In this document: piece after piece, positions 1-6,528 of the stretch
Layout of the letters: every line of letters starts with the position of its first letter
Numbering within the stretch: the first letter of the stretch is position 1
Assembly (NCBI GenBank): GCA_030643125.1
Contig: DAOWML010000094.1
Span: 1 to 7,835 of the forward strand
Source of the DNA: Bacteroidales bacterium
GTDB lineage: Bacteria > Bacteroidota > Bacteroidia > Bacteroidales > UBA12077
Length of the DNA: 7,835 nucleotides
Direction of reading: 5' to 3'
Translations under genes and position numbers: made by a program
The notes under the pieces: generated by a model
What the model was told of the DNA's origin: nothing
Databases searched by the model: none
The model's input: only the letters and a program-made list of their open reading frames with translations

Positions 1-1
1 A

Positions 2-1111
2 GGCGATCCTGCATTAAAAATGCCATTACCGGAATACAATATTATTACCGATTCAATAAATCATAATAGCGTAAGTGATTATACCGATACTTTAAAAGCA
101 TTAACAAAAGTTACCTTTCACGGGCATATAGAAAATAATTCAGGTACTTTAACACTTTCGTACAATGGCATAGCATATCCATTGGTATTAGATAAAGAAA
201 GAACAATAACTACTTTGGGGAATGATGGTGGCAACCCAATGGAATTTCAGACTCAGAATAATATACTTTATAAAGGTAAAGCAAGTGTTATAAACGGGAA
301 ATTTCAGTTTAGTTTTGTTGTTCCTAAAGATATTTCTTACCATTTTGATAATGGTAAAATAAGCTACTACTCTTTAAGCACAAATAATGATGCAAAAGGT
401 TATTTTAATGATTTTATAATTGGCGGCTCAAACGATAATGCAGAACTCGACAACATTGGCCCGAATGTTCAATTATATATGAATGATGAAAACTTTGTTT
501 CAGGTGGTGTTACTGACGAAAATCCAAGATTATTTGCCGTACTTACAGATAGTAGCGGTATAAATACTGTCGGAAATGGTATAGGCCATGATATTACCAT
601 AACACTTGATAATAACAGCAATAATCTTATTGTTTTAAATGATTACTATGAATCTGATATTGATGATTATCAGAAAGGGAAGATAGAATATTTATTTTCC
701 GAACTTGAAGATGGTAATCATAATTTAAAATTAAAAGTTTGGGATGTTTATAATAATTCATCTGAAGAAAACCTGGATTTTATTGTAGCTGAATCAGAAA
801 ATTTAGCGATAAAAAATCTATTTAATTATCCTAATCCATTTACCGAACAAACCTCATTTTATTTCGATCATAACAGGCCTAACGAAGATTTGGAAATTCT
901 AATTCAAATTTTTACAGTTTCAGGCAAACTTGTAAAAACAATTAATACAATAATAAACTCAAATGCTTTTCGTTCTGAACCTATAAACTGGGATGGGCTT
1001 GATGACTTTGGAGATATTATCGGAAGAGGTGTTTATATATATCAAATCAAAGTTAGAACAATTGATGGAGAAACAGTTAAGAAAATTGAAAAGCTTGTTA
1101 TTCTAAAATAA
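2..1111 (+). CDS. porU: PorU, type IX secretion C-terminal signal peptidase/sortase (3' part, cut by left edge)
   Basis: PorU is the surface-exposed, gingipain-like (C25) cysteine protease of the type IX secretion system. It removes the C-terminal signal of cargo proteins and links them to anionic lipopolysaccharide. The reading frame is open from base 2 and begins with GDPALKMP, the usual end of the C25 peptidase domain, so the catalytic His and Cys lie outside the window and the ATG at base 20 is internal. Next comes a beta-rich region with the PorU-like segment GNGIGHDITITLDN (about 571-612) and KVWDVYNNSSEE (about 733-771). The last 90 or so residues form a T9SS-type C-terminal domain: NYPNPF (about 824-841), FTVSGKLVKT (about 910-939), GVYIYQIKV (about 1028-1054) and the end KKIEKLVILK. 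In Porphyromonas gingivalis the PorU C-terminal domain is known to be retained rather than cleaved. porV follows 58 bp downstream. Roughly two thirds of the gene is missing on the left. Confidence 0.92.
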   Translation, partial: GDPALKMPLPEYNIITDSINHNSVSDYTDTLKALTKVTFHGHIENNSGTLTLSYNGIAYPLVLDKERTITTLGNDGGNPMEFQTQNNILYKGKASVINGKFQFSFVVPKDISYHFDNGKISYYSLSTNNDAKGYFNDFIIGGSNDNAELDNIGPNVQLYMNDENFVSGGVTDENPRLFAVLTDSSGINTVGNGIGHDITITLDNNSNNLIVLNDYYESDIDDYQKGKIEYLFSELEDGNHNLKLKVWDVYNNSSEENLDFIVAESENLAIKNLFNYPNPFTEQTSFYFDHNRPNEDLEILIQIFTVSGKLVKTINTIINSNAFRSEPINWDGLDDFGDIIGRGVYIYQIKVRTIDGETVKKIEKLVILK

Positions 1112-1116
1112 TTGTA

Positions 1117-1145
1117 TTGTTAATTAGTAAATAATTCTATATTTG
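1117..1145 (+). promoter_or_regulatory. Candidate Bacteroidota sigma-70-type promoter for porV-ispF
   Basis: TATATTTG at 1138-1145, followed by C, fits the Bacteroidota -7 consensus TAnnTTTG exactly. A TTG at 1117-1119, 18 bases upstream, could be the -33 element, slightly short of the usual 19-21 spacing. Transcription would begin near 1150 and leave a leader of about 20 bases before the porV ATG. This suggests porV-ispF can be transcribed separately from porU. No terminator is visible between porU and porV, so read-through is also possible. The assignment rests on motif match and position only. Confidence 0.55.
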
Positions 1146-1169
1146 CAACTCTTATATTTTTAGTGGACT

Positions 1170-2336
1170 ATGATGAAGAAAATTTTTATTGCAATAGTAT
1201 TTTTGACTTTTTTAGGACAAACTATGCATGGTCAGAATGGAGATATTACGACAGAGGAACTGGCCGGAGCAAATAATCCCCTTGAATATTCTGCATCGTT
1301 TTTAACAATTGCCCCTGATTCAAGAGCCGGAGCAATGGGTGATGTTGGTGCAGCTACCTCGCCTGATTATAATTCAATGCACTGGAATCCGGCAAAATAT
1401 GCTTTTATTGAAAGTGACATGGGACTTTCAATATCATATACTCCATGGTTACGAAATTTGGTAAATGATATAAACTTAGGATATTTATCTTTTTATAAAA
1501 GAATTGACAATAAACAAACAGTAGCTGCAACATTGTTATATTTTGACCTGGGAGATATTCAGTTTACAGATGAATTTGGAGAATATAACGGGCAACATAC
1601 ACCTTACGAAATGTCATTTGATGTAACCTATGCCAGGGCATTCTCTGAAAAAATTTCCGGAGGAGTTGCATTCAGGTATATCCGATCCGATATTACAGGT
1701 GGTGCCATAGTTGCGGGAGGAGAAACAAAAGCAGGAAACGCTGTTGCTGCCGATGTATCAATGTATTATTTCAACGATAAACTTAAGTTGGGAGAACAAA
1801 ATGCTACCTGGTCAGTTGGTATTAATATTTCAAATATAGGTTCTAAAATTTCATACACTGATATTCAAAAGGATTTTTTACCAACCAATTTAAGAATTGG
1901 TACAGCATTAAAATATAATATTGATGAATATAACTCGCTAACTTTAGCCTTGGATATAAATAAGTTTTTAGTTCCTACACCGAATAAAGATAGTACTAAC
2001 ATGGATATATCTGTGCTTGAAGGAATGATTCAATCTTTTTACGATGCGCCAGGTGGCTGGAAAGAAGAACTACACGAAATTAAATACTCCGTAGGCGCAG
2101 AATACTGGTATGCTAATCAATTTGCTGTTCGTGCCGGATATTTTCACGAACATGAAACTAAAGGTAACAGGAAATATTTTTCGGTTGGTGCCGGTTTGAA
2201 GCTTAATGTATTCACCATTGATTTTTCTTATTTGATTCCTGTTAAACAAAACAATCCTTTAGCTAATACTGTACGATTTACATTAGGTCTGGATTTTCAG
2301 GCATTTAGATTACAACAACGAGAAAAACAAGGATAA
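1170..2336 (+). CDS. porV: PorV (LptO-like), T9SS outer-membrane shuttle protein
   Basis: PorV is a FadL-like beta-barrel of the outer membrane. It takes cargo from the Sov translocon by its C-terminal signal and delivers it to the PorU sortase. The 388-residue product is close to the length I recall for P. gingivalis PorV (about 390). Residues 1-21 form a signal peptide (MMKK, then a hydrophobic IFIAIVFLTFLG core, with likely cleavage near HG/QN). The family-typical start of the mature protein follows: SASFLTIAPDSRAGAMGD (about 42-59) and MHWNPAKYAF. Alternating aromatic and polar strands run to the end. The last strand (FTLGLDFQAF) is followed by a short charged tail, RLQQREKQG. The tandem ATGs at 1170 and 1173 leave the start ambiguous by one codon. 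The Shine-Dalgarno is weak, as is usual in this phylum. Adjacency to porU supports the identification, and ispF begins directly at its stop codon. Confidence 0.95.
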   Translation: MMKKIFIAIVFLTFLGQTMHGQNGDITTEELAGANNPLEYSASFLTIAPDSRAGAMGDVGAATSPDYNSMHWNPAKYAFIESDMGLSISYTPWLRNLVNDINLGYLSFYKRIDNKQTVAATLLYFDLGDIQFTDEFGEYNGQHTPYEMSFDVTYARAFSEKISGGVAFRYIRSDITGGAIVAGGETKAGNAVAADVSMYYFNDKLKLGEQNATWSVGINISNIGSKISYTDIQKDFLPTNLRIGTALKYNIDEYNSLTLALDINKFLVPTPNKDSTNMDISVLEGMIQSFYDAPGGWKEELHEIKYSVGAEYWYANQFAVRAGYFHEHETKGNRKYFSVGAGLKLNVFTIDFSYLIPVKQNNPLANTVRFTLGLDFQAFRLQQREKQG

Positions 2337-2819
2337 ATGAATTTTAGAATCGGATACGGTTATGATGTACATCAGTTAGAAGAAGGTAGAGACTTATACC
2401 TTGGAGGATTAAAAATTCCTCATTCTAAAGGATGTATTGCTCACTCTGATGGCGATGTTTTAATTCATGCCATTTGTGATGCTCTTCTAGGTGCTGCCGC
2501 TATGCGTGATATTGGTTTTCATTTTCCGGATACAGATCCTGAATTTAAAAATATCGACAGCAAAATATTATTGCAAAAAACAATGAATATCATTTCAAAC
2601 AAAGGATATTCTTTAGTTAATATCGATTCTACTATTTGTTTACAGAAACCCAGGATCAAAGATTATATATCTGAAATAACAAAAACACTAGCAGATATTA
2701 TAAATACTGACCAAGATAATATTTCTGTAAAAGCTACTACCACAGAAAAATTAGGATTTATTGGCAGAGAAGAAGGCATTGCAGCTCATGCTGTTGTTTT
2801 AATTCAAAAATCAGCTTAA
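2337..2819 (+). CDS. ispF: 2-C-methyl-D-erythritol 2,4-cyclodiphosphate synthase IspF
   Basis: IspF is the cytoplasmic MEP-pathway enzyme that converts 4-diphosphocytidyl-methylerythritol 2-phosphate to the cyclic diphosphate, releasing CMP. It acts as a homotrimer with a divalent metal. The 160-residue product has the family's full length. Visible motifs are GYGYDVH, with metal ligands D10 and H12; the signature SDGDVLIHAICDALLGA, with the third metal ligand H44; FPDTDPEFKNIDS; and near the C-terminus KATTTEKLGFIGREEGIAAHA, which binds the CDP part. All key residues are present, so it should be active. The ATG follows the porV TAA with no gap, and AAGGA at 2329-2333, inside the porV end, could serve as a close Shine-Dalgarno. 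Translational coupling to porV is therefore likely. I recall the same porU-porV-ispF order in P. gingivalis, but this was not checked. Confidence 0.97.
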   Translation: MNFRIGYGYDVHQLEEGRDLYLGGLKIPHSKGCIAHSDGDVLIHAICDALLGAAAMRDIGFHFPDTDPEFKNIDSKILLQKTMNIISNKGYSLVNIDSTICLQKPRIKDYISEITKTLADIINTDQDNISVKATTTEKLGFIGREEGIAAHAVVLIQKSA

Positions 2820-2848
2820 ATAGTCCTTTTATTATTAGCTATTTTTTT
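2818..2848 (+). terminator. Weak candidate intrinsic terminator after ispF
   Basis: AAATAG (2818-2823) is the reverse complement of CTATTT (2839-2844), and the second arm runs into seven Ts (2842-2848). The stem is only six mostly A-T pairs with a 15-base loop, so it would be weak. Its position right at the ispF stop and the T-run argue for it. In such AT-rich DNA a chance match is quite possible. Confidence 0.25.
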
Positions 2849-2943
2849 ATATCTTACAAAAGAATTTCATTATTGCACTTCAATAATAACGAACGGGCAA
2901 TAAATTAACACATTGAATTTTTCAGTTCAAAAAGATTTTAAAC

Positions 2944-3303
2944 ATGAAAAGAACTCTTGTTTTAGGAGCAAGCCCTAATCCAATCAGGTTTTCGCATAAA
3001 GCGGTAAAAAGTCTGGTTCGTCATGGATACGAGGTGGTTCCTATTGGAATTCGAGAAGGTGATATTATGTGGCAAAAAATCGTTATTGGCAAACCCTTAA
3101 TTAAAAATATTCACACAGTAACATTATATCTCAATTCTGACAATCAAAAAGATTATTACGATTATATTTTACAGCTTTCACCAAAACGAATTATATTTAA
3201 CCCGGGTTCAGAAAACCAGGAACTTATTGAGCTCGCAATGAAAAATAATATTGAAGTTTCTATTGCTTGCACCTTAATTATGTTAAATTCAAATAATTAC
3301 TAA
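2944..3303 (+). CDS. CoA-binding domain protein (YccU-like, small Rossmann fold)
   Basis: The 119-residue cytoplasmic protein matches the stand-alone CoA_binding_2 (YccU-like) family, which shares its fold with the CoA-binding domain of succinyl-CoA synthetase. An N-terminal strand and glycine-rich turn, VLGASPNPIRFS (6-17), start the Rossmann fold. HGYEVVPIG (27-35) is the second strand. RIIFNPGSENQEL (82-94) is the family's conserved FxPGxEN ligand loop, and EVSIACTLIML (104-114) is the terminal strand with the conserved cysteine (C109). It has no catalytic domain, membrane segment or signal peptide, and the physiological role of such proteins is poorly known. The start ATG follows a 124-bp gap and has no clear Shine-Dalgarno. 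The stop overlaps the next ATG by one base (TAATG), which points to translational coupling with the thioredoxin-like gene. The family call is secure; the ligand is inferred from the family. Confidence 0.87.
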   Translation: MKRTLVLGASPNPIRFSHKAVKSLVRHGYEVVPIGIREGDIMWQKIVIGKPLIKNIHTVTLYLNSDNQKDYYDYILQLSPKRIIFNPGSENQELIELAMKNNIEVSIACTLIMLNSNNY

Positions 3304-3635
3304 TGCTTAATACGATTACTTCAATTGAAGAATTTAATAATACTATAAAAAATACTTCTGGGGCTTTAATTTATTTTTCGCACGAAAAATGCAACGTATG
3401 TAAAGTATTAAAACCCAAAGTCCATAATTTATTACAAACAGAATTCCCGAATATTAAAATGTACTATACTGATACAGTACTTTACCCTGAAATTGCTGCT
3501 CAAGATTCCATTTTCACAGTTCCAACTATTTTAATTTTCTTCGACAAGAAAGAGTTTTTACGTAAAAGCAGAAACATCGGAATTGAAGAGCTTAGAAAAG
3601 AAATAGATCGTCCATATAATTTAATGTTTAATTAG
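3303..3635 (+). CDS. Thioredoxin-family protein, cytoplasmic, CNVC active site
   Basis: The 110-residue protein has the thioredoxin layout: a beta strand ALIYFSHEKCNVC ending in the redox pair C30/C33, a helix KPKVHNLL, a strand IKMYYTD (51-57), and TVPTILIFF (72-80) with the cis-proline P74 facing the active site, then a C-terminal strand and helix. The site is CNVC instead of WCGPC, and the tryptophan before the first cysteine is replaced by lysine. It is therefore a thioredoxin-like protein and not the housekeeping thioredoxin; its redox potential and partner cannot be read from sequence. No signal peptide is present, so it should act in the cytoplasm. Its ATG shares one base with the stop of the upstream CoA-binding gene, so the two are probably made together. 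A gap of about 97 bp separates it from mlaE. Confidence 0.9.
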   Translation: MLNTITSIEEFNNTIKNTSGALIYFSHEKCNVCKVLKPKVHNLLQTEFPNIKMYYTDTVLYPEIAAQDSIFTVPTILIFFDKKEFLRKSRNIGIEELRKEIDRPYNLMFN

Positions 3636-3732
3636 ATTTTAGTAATTCTCAACAAATTTTGCATTCATTTAAAGACTTTTCCAATGAATAATTTGTATCT
3701 TACCTTTTTATTTGTTCAAATAAAAAGTGATT

Positions 3733-4575
3733 ATGAACCTAAATATTAAAAAAATATTTAGAAATAAAGCACCAAAATCAAATCATAAGGAATTTGATCT
3801 TTCCCAATTTAAAAATATTGAAAACTTTTTAAATGAGATTGGTGGATTAAGCCGGTTTACAGGTAATTTCTTCCGTGTATTATTTCGCCCGCCTTACGAG
3901 CATAAAGAATTACTAAAACAATCATTCAATATTGGATTAAACACTCTTTCGTTAATTGGAATAACCGGATTTATAATGGGGCTCGTACTTACATTACAAT
4001 CAAGGCCTGTTATGGCAGAATTTGGAGCAGAATCATGGTTGCCGGGAATGGTTTCTGTCTCGATTGTTCGTGAAATAGGCCCTGTAATTACAGCTTTGAT
4101 TTGCGCAGGTAAAATTGGTTCGGGGATAGGCGCCGAACTAGGTTCTATGCGTGTTACCGAACAAATAGATGCAATGGAAGTGTCAGGTACAAATCCAATG
4201 AAATATCTTGTGGCAACCCGTGTACTTGCAACTACATTTATGATCCCTTTACTTGTTTTTTATTCCGATGCATTATCCTTCTTAGGCTCTTATATTGCTG
4301 TAAACATGCATGGTTTCATCTCGTTTCCATTATTTATAAACCAGGCTTTTGACTCTTTACATTATTTCGACCTGATTCCGGCAACTATTAAAACATTCTT
4401 TTTTGGTTTTGCAATAGGTATTATTGGTTGCTATAAAGGCTATTTCTCTGAAAACGGCACTGAAGGTGTTGGCAAGGCTGCAAATTCAGCAGTCGTTATT
4501 TCATCTTTAGTGATTTTTATAATTGATTTAATTGCTGTTCAGTTATCAGAAGTATTTCATATTTTCACGATTTAA
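3733..4575 (+). CDS. mlaE: MlaE-like permease of a lipid-transport ABC system
   Basis: MlaE is the inner-membrane permease of the MCE transporters that move phospholipids between the inner and outer membranes. The 280-residue product has a polar N-terminus of about 40 residues, then an amphipathic segment (FTGNFFRVLF) and hydrophobic spans at about 69-90, 104-125, 158-192, 221-236 and 250-272. Family motifs are clear: REIGPVITALICAGKIGSGI (113-132) followed by GAELGSMRVTEQIDAMEV (133-150), the cytoplasmic coupling region that touches the ATPase. I chose ATG 3733; a GTG at 3727 in the same frame would add two residues and cannot be excluded. The mlaF ATG begins after a single base, so the genes are co-translated. 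A gene for an MlaB-like STAS subunit, part of the E. coli complex, is not seen here. Confidence 0.95.
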   Translation: MNLNIKKIFRNKAPKSNHKEFDLSQFKNIENFLNEIGGLSRFTGNFFRVLFRPPYEHKELLKQSFNIGLNTLSLIGITGFIMGLVLTLQSRPVMAEFGAESWLPGMVSVSIVREIGPVITALICAGKIGSGIGAELGSMRVTEQIDAMEVSGTNPMKYLVATRVLATTFMIPLLVFYSDALSFLGSYIAVNMHGFISFPLFINQAFDSLHYFDLIPATIKTFFFGFAIGIIGCYKGYFSENGTEGVGKAANSAVVISSLVIFIIDLIAVQLSEVFHIFTI

Positions 4576-4576
4576 A

Positions 4577-5362
4577 ATGCTTAATCAAAAAGAAAATATC
4601 ATCAAGAGCAATAATACGATTAACAATCATAAAATTGTTATTAAAATTGAACATCTGAAAAAATCTTTCAATGGGAATAATGTGTTGAAAGACATTAATA
4701 TGATTGTTTGTGAAGGCGAAAATGTAGTTATTTTGGGAAAATCCGGAATAGGGAAGTCAGTACTTATAAAATGTATTGTCGGTTTAATTTATCCTGATGC
4801 AGGTTTACTGAAAGTTTTTGGAAAAGAAGTAGCTGAAATGAACTCGCGAGAGCTTAACATACTAAGAACCAGGGTGGGATTTATCTTTCAGGGAAATGCA
4901 CTGTATGATTCGATGACAGTAAGAGAAAATCTTGAATTTCCCTTACGCAGGAATAAAACCATTACCGATCCACATGTTATTGAAGAACTTATTGTTGATG
5001 CTTTAGAAAATGTCGGATTAGTTGATGCTATTGATAAAATGCCATCGGAACTTTCAGGTGGAATGAAAAAACGTATTGGCGTAGCAAGAACATTGATATT
5101 AAAACCTGAAATTATACTTTACGATGAACCAACAACGGGTTTAGATCCATTAACATCAAGGGAAATTAGCAACTTGATTCTTAAAATACAAAATAAATAT
5201 AAAGCGTCATCAATAATAATATCTCATGATCTGAATTGTTCAAAAATCACATCAAACAGGATGTTGATATTACACGAAGGAATAATTCGTGCCGAAGGCA
5301 CTTTCGATGAGCTTAAAAGTTCTGATGATGAATGGGTTCGTTCATATTTTAAAATTGATTAA
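4577..5362 (+). CDS. mlaF: MlaF-like ABC transporter ATPase
   Basis: This is the ATP-hydrolysing subunit that powers MlaE. Numbering from ATG 4577 gives a 261-residue protein with every ABC motif intact: Walker A GKSGIGKS (54-61), Q-loop glutamine Q105 (FIFQGNALYDSMTVREN), signature LSGGM (159-163), Walker B IILYDEP with D183 and catalytic E184, D-loop GLDP (188-191) and switch H217 (ISHD). The FQxxALYDSMTVxEN segment is typical of the Mla/Ttg2A branch. The frame is open further upstream to an ATG at 4532, but that start lies inside mlaE, adds 15 residues unlike the family, and ignores the ATG one base after the mlaE stop; I therefore reject it. Residues 1-19 before the first strand form a polar extension rich in Asn and Lys. 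The mlaD-like gene follows 11 bp later. Confidence 0.95.
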   Translation: MLNQKENIIKSNNTINNHKIVIKIEHLKKSFNGNNVLKDINMIVCEGENVVILGKSGIGKSVLIKCIVGLIYPDAGLLKVFGKEVAEMNSRELNILRTRVGFIFQGNALYDSMTVRENLEFPLRRNKTITDPHVIEELIVDALENVGLVDAIDKMPSELSGGMKKRIGVARTLILKPEIILYDEPTTGLDPLTSREISNLILKIQNKYKASSIIISHDLNCSKITSNRMLILHEGIIRAEGTFDELKSSDDEWVRSYFKID

Positions 5363-5373
5363 AATTAAGAGTT

Positions 5374-6435
5374 ATGCATGACACCAAAAAACATAATATC
5401 AGGCTTGGTTTCTTTGTTGCAATTGGAGTTCTATTATTTATCCTTGGTATATATTACATAGGAAGCCAAATTAACATTTTTAGTAAAAATTTCCAGGTAA
5501 GTGGTATTTTTACCGATATAAGTGGATTAAAGGTAGGAAATAACGCACGTTTCTCAGGTATTAATATCGGTACTGTTTCAAAGGTTCAAATAATTAATGA
5601 TTCCTTAGTCAGAGTTGATTTATCGATTCAGGAAAATGTAAGACAATTTATTCGAAAAGATTCTAAAATGGAAATTGGATCTGAAGGATTAATGGGAAAT
5701 AAAATTGTAAATATTTATACCGGCAATATAAATATTGATATTGTTGAAGAAGGAGATACCTTGAAAACAATCGAAGTTGTCCAAATCGATAAAATACTTC
5801 GACAGTTAAATACATCGAGTGTAAACACTGCTATAATTACTAAAAACGTGGCAGAAATAACAGAGAAAATTAATCGTGGGGAAGGTGCTTTTGGGAAATT
5901 ATTTGCCGATACTTCATTTTCAAATAATCTTAGTAGAATTGGTGAAAATACTGCTGTACTTACAAATAACTTTGCAGATATTACAGATAAAATTTCGAAG
6001 GAAGAAGGAACCATTGGAATGCTTTTATCAGATACTGTTTTGGCAAACCAATTATTTTTTACCGGAGAAAATCTGCAAAAATCAACACAAAATTTGGTTG
6101 AAATTACGGAACAGATAAATCGTGGGCAGGGCTTGTTTGGTGAAATTTTCACTGATACAACATTTACTTCAGGATTGAGCAGAGCAGGAAAAAATCTGGA
6201 TTACACAACTGAAAAAGCCAAAATATTATCTGATAATCTTGTGAAAATTACTGATGAAATAAATGAAGGCCAGGGATTAATTGCACGTTTGATTTATGAT
6301 ACCGCTTTTGCCGACAGTATTGAAATTGCTGTACAAAATGTAAACAAAGGTGCAAAAGAAGTAGAAGAAGCAGCAAAAGTTGTAAAAAGAAACTGGTTAA
6401 TCAGGCTATTTTCGAAAAAGGAAAAGAACAAATAA
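5374..6435 (+). CDS. mlaD: MlaD-like MCE-domain lipid-binding protein with C-terminal repeat tail
   Basis: This is the periplasmic lipid-binding partner of MlaEF. Of 353 residues, 1-10 are cytoplasmic, about 11-30 (LGFFVAIGVLLFILGIYYIG) form a single membrane anchor, and about 38-118 form one MCE domain: VSGIFTDISGLKVGNNARFSG, then INIGTVSKV, and KMEIGSEGLMGNKIVNIYTG. From residue 158 four diverged tandem repeats follow, starting at N158, N199, N240 and N288, with shared pattern Nxx(E/D/K)ITxxIxxxxGxxGxLxxDTxF. A helical charged segment (KEVEEAAKVV) and a short tail, NWLIRLFSKKEKNK, close the protein. E. coli MlaD is only about 180 residues; long helical or repeat C-termini occur in other MCE proteins, where they help build tubes or rings. 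It is the last gene of the mlaEFD operon, followed by a terminator. No mlaC gene is adjacent. Confidence 0.92.
   Translation: MHDTKKHNIRLGFFVAIGVLLFILGIYYIGSQINIFSKNFQVSGIFTDISGLKVGNNARFSGINIGTVSKVQIINDSLVRVDLSIQENVRQFIRKDSKMEIGSEGLMGNKIVNIYTGNINIDIVEEGDTLKTIEVVQIDKILRQLNTSSVNTAIITKNVAEITEKINRGEGAFGKLFADTSFSNNLSRIGENTAVLTNNFADITDKISKEEGTIGMLLSDTVLANQLFFTGENLQKSTQNLVEITEQINRGQGLFGEIFTDTTFTSGLSRAGKNLDYTTEKAKILSDNLVKITDEINEGQGLIARLIYDTAFADSIEIAVQNVNKGAKEVEEAAKVVKRNWLIRLFSKKEKNK
5845..6357 (+). repeat. Four diverged protein-level tandem repeats in the MlaD tail
   Basis: Repeat units begin at 5845 (N158), 5968 (N199), 6091 (N240) and 6235 (N288). The spacing is exactly 41, 41 and then 48 residues, because unit 3 carries about seven extra residues around TTEKAKILSD. 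Conserved landmarks in each unit are an ITxxI helix start, a GxGxxGxL-like turn (partly lost in unit 4), the DTxF/DTxL element and a closing GxN or xxN. The DNA copies have drifted and keep only short common words such as AATCGTGGG, in units 1 and 3, so the duplication is old and under protein-level selection. Confidence 0.85.
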
Positions 6436-6438
6436 GAC

Positions 6439-6452
6439 CCTAAAAATTTAGG
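6439..6452. other. Small A/T-rich hairpin just after the mlaD stop
   Basis: CCTAAA (6439-6444) and TTTAGG (6447-6452) are perfect complements around AA. The stem starts three bases after the mlaD stop. The T-run downstream is broken (CCTTTATTCGTTTTT), so on its own it is a poor terminator. It may protect the 3' end of the mRNA or be chance. Confidence 0.3.
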
Positions 6453-6469
6453 ACCTTTATTCGTTTTTC

Positions 6470-6499
6470 ATTCCTGTGAAAACAGGAATCTATTTTTTT
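6470..6499 (+). terminator. Intrinsic terminator of the mlaEFD operon
   Basis: ATTCCTGT (6470-6477) and ACAGGAAT (6482-6489) form a perfect 8-bp stem closed by a GAAA tetraloop (GNRA type). The sequence then reads CTA and seven Ts (6493-6499). It lies 34 bases past the mlaD stop, before the convergent hutU gene, where a terminator is expected. The stem and U-tract fit the standard rho-independent pattern. Confidence 0.75.
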
Positions 6500-6506
6500 G
6501 ATAAAG

Positions 6507-6528
6507 ATTCCGGCTCTACGGCCGGAAT
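6507..6528 (-). terminator. Candidate hairpin terminator for hutU
   Basis: Read on the minus strand, this hairpin lies 12 bases past the hutU stop, with an 8-bp stem of six G-C or C-G inner pairs and A-T outer pairs. It is followed by CTTTATC, not a true T-run, so it would be an imperfect intrinsic terminator. Its place between convergent genes is the main support. Confidence 0.4.

Noticed and set aside
20..22. ATG at base 20 as start of a separate 363-residue gene
   Set aside because: The frame is open upstream to the edge and reads GDPALK, the end of a C25 peptidase domain, so this is the internal part of porU.
2868..2875. CATTATTG as a -7 box for the CoA-binding gene
   Set aside because: Only six of eight positions match and no upstream -33 element is visible.
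3654..3714. Possible -7 boxes before mlaE (AAATTTTG at 3654-3661 and TTTATTTG at 3707-3714)
   Set aside because: Each matches seven of eight consensus positions, but neither has a TTG-type -33 element at proper spacing; in AT-rich intergenic DNA this is not enough for a call. An mlaE promoter in this 91-97 bp gap remains likely.
4532..4576. Upstream ATG extension of mlaF into mlaE
   Set aside because: The extra 15 residues overlap the mlaE C-terminus in another frame and do not fit the ATPase family; ATG 4577, one base after the mlaE stop, is the natural start.
5876..6118. Second forward frame of 80 codons inside mlaD
   Set aside because: Out-of-frame shadow of the repeat region; the product looks like random hydrophobic sequence.
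5715..6152. Open frame of 145 codons on the minus strand inside mlaD
   Set aside because: It lies wholly antisense to a well-supported MCE gene, and its product has no recognisable motif. The open frame is a by-product of the repeat composition.
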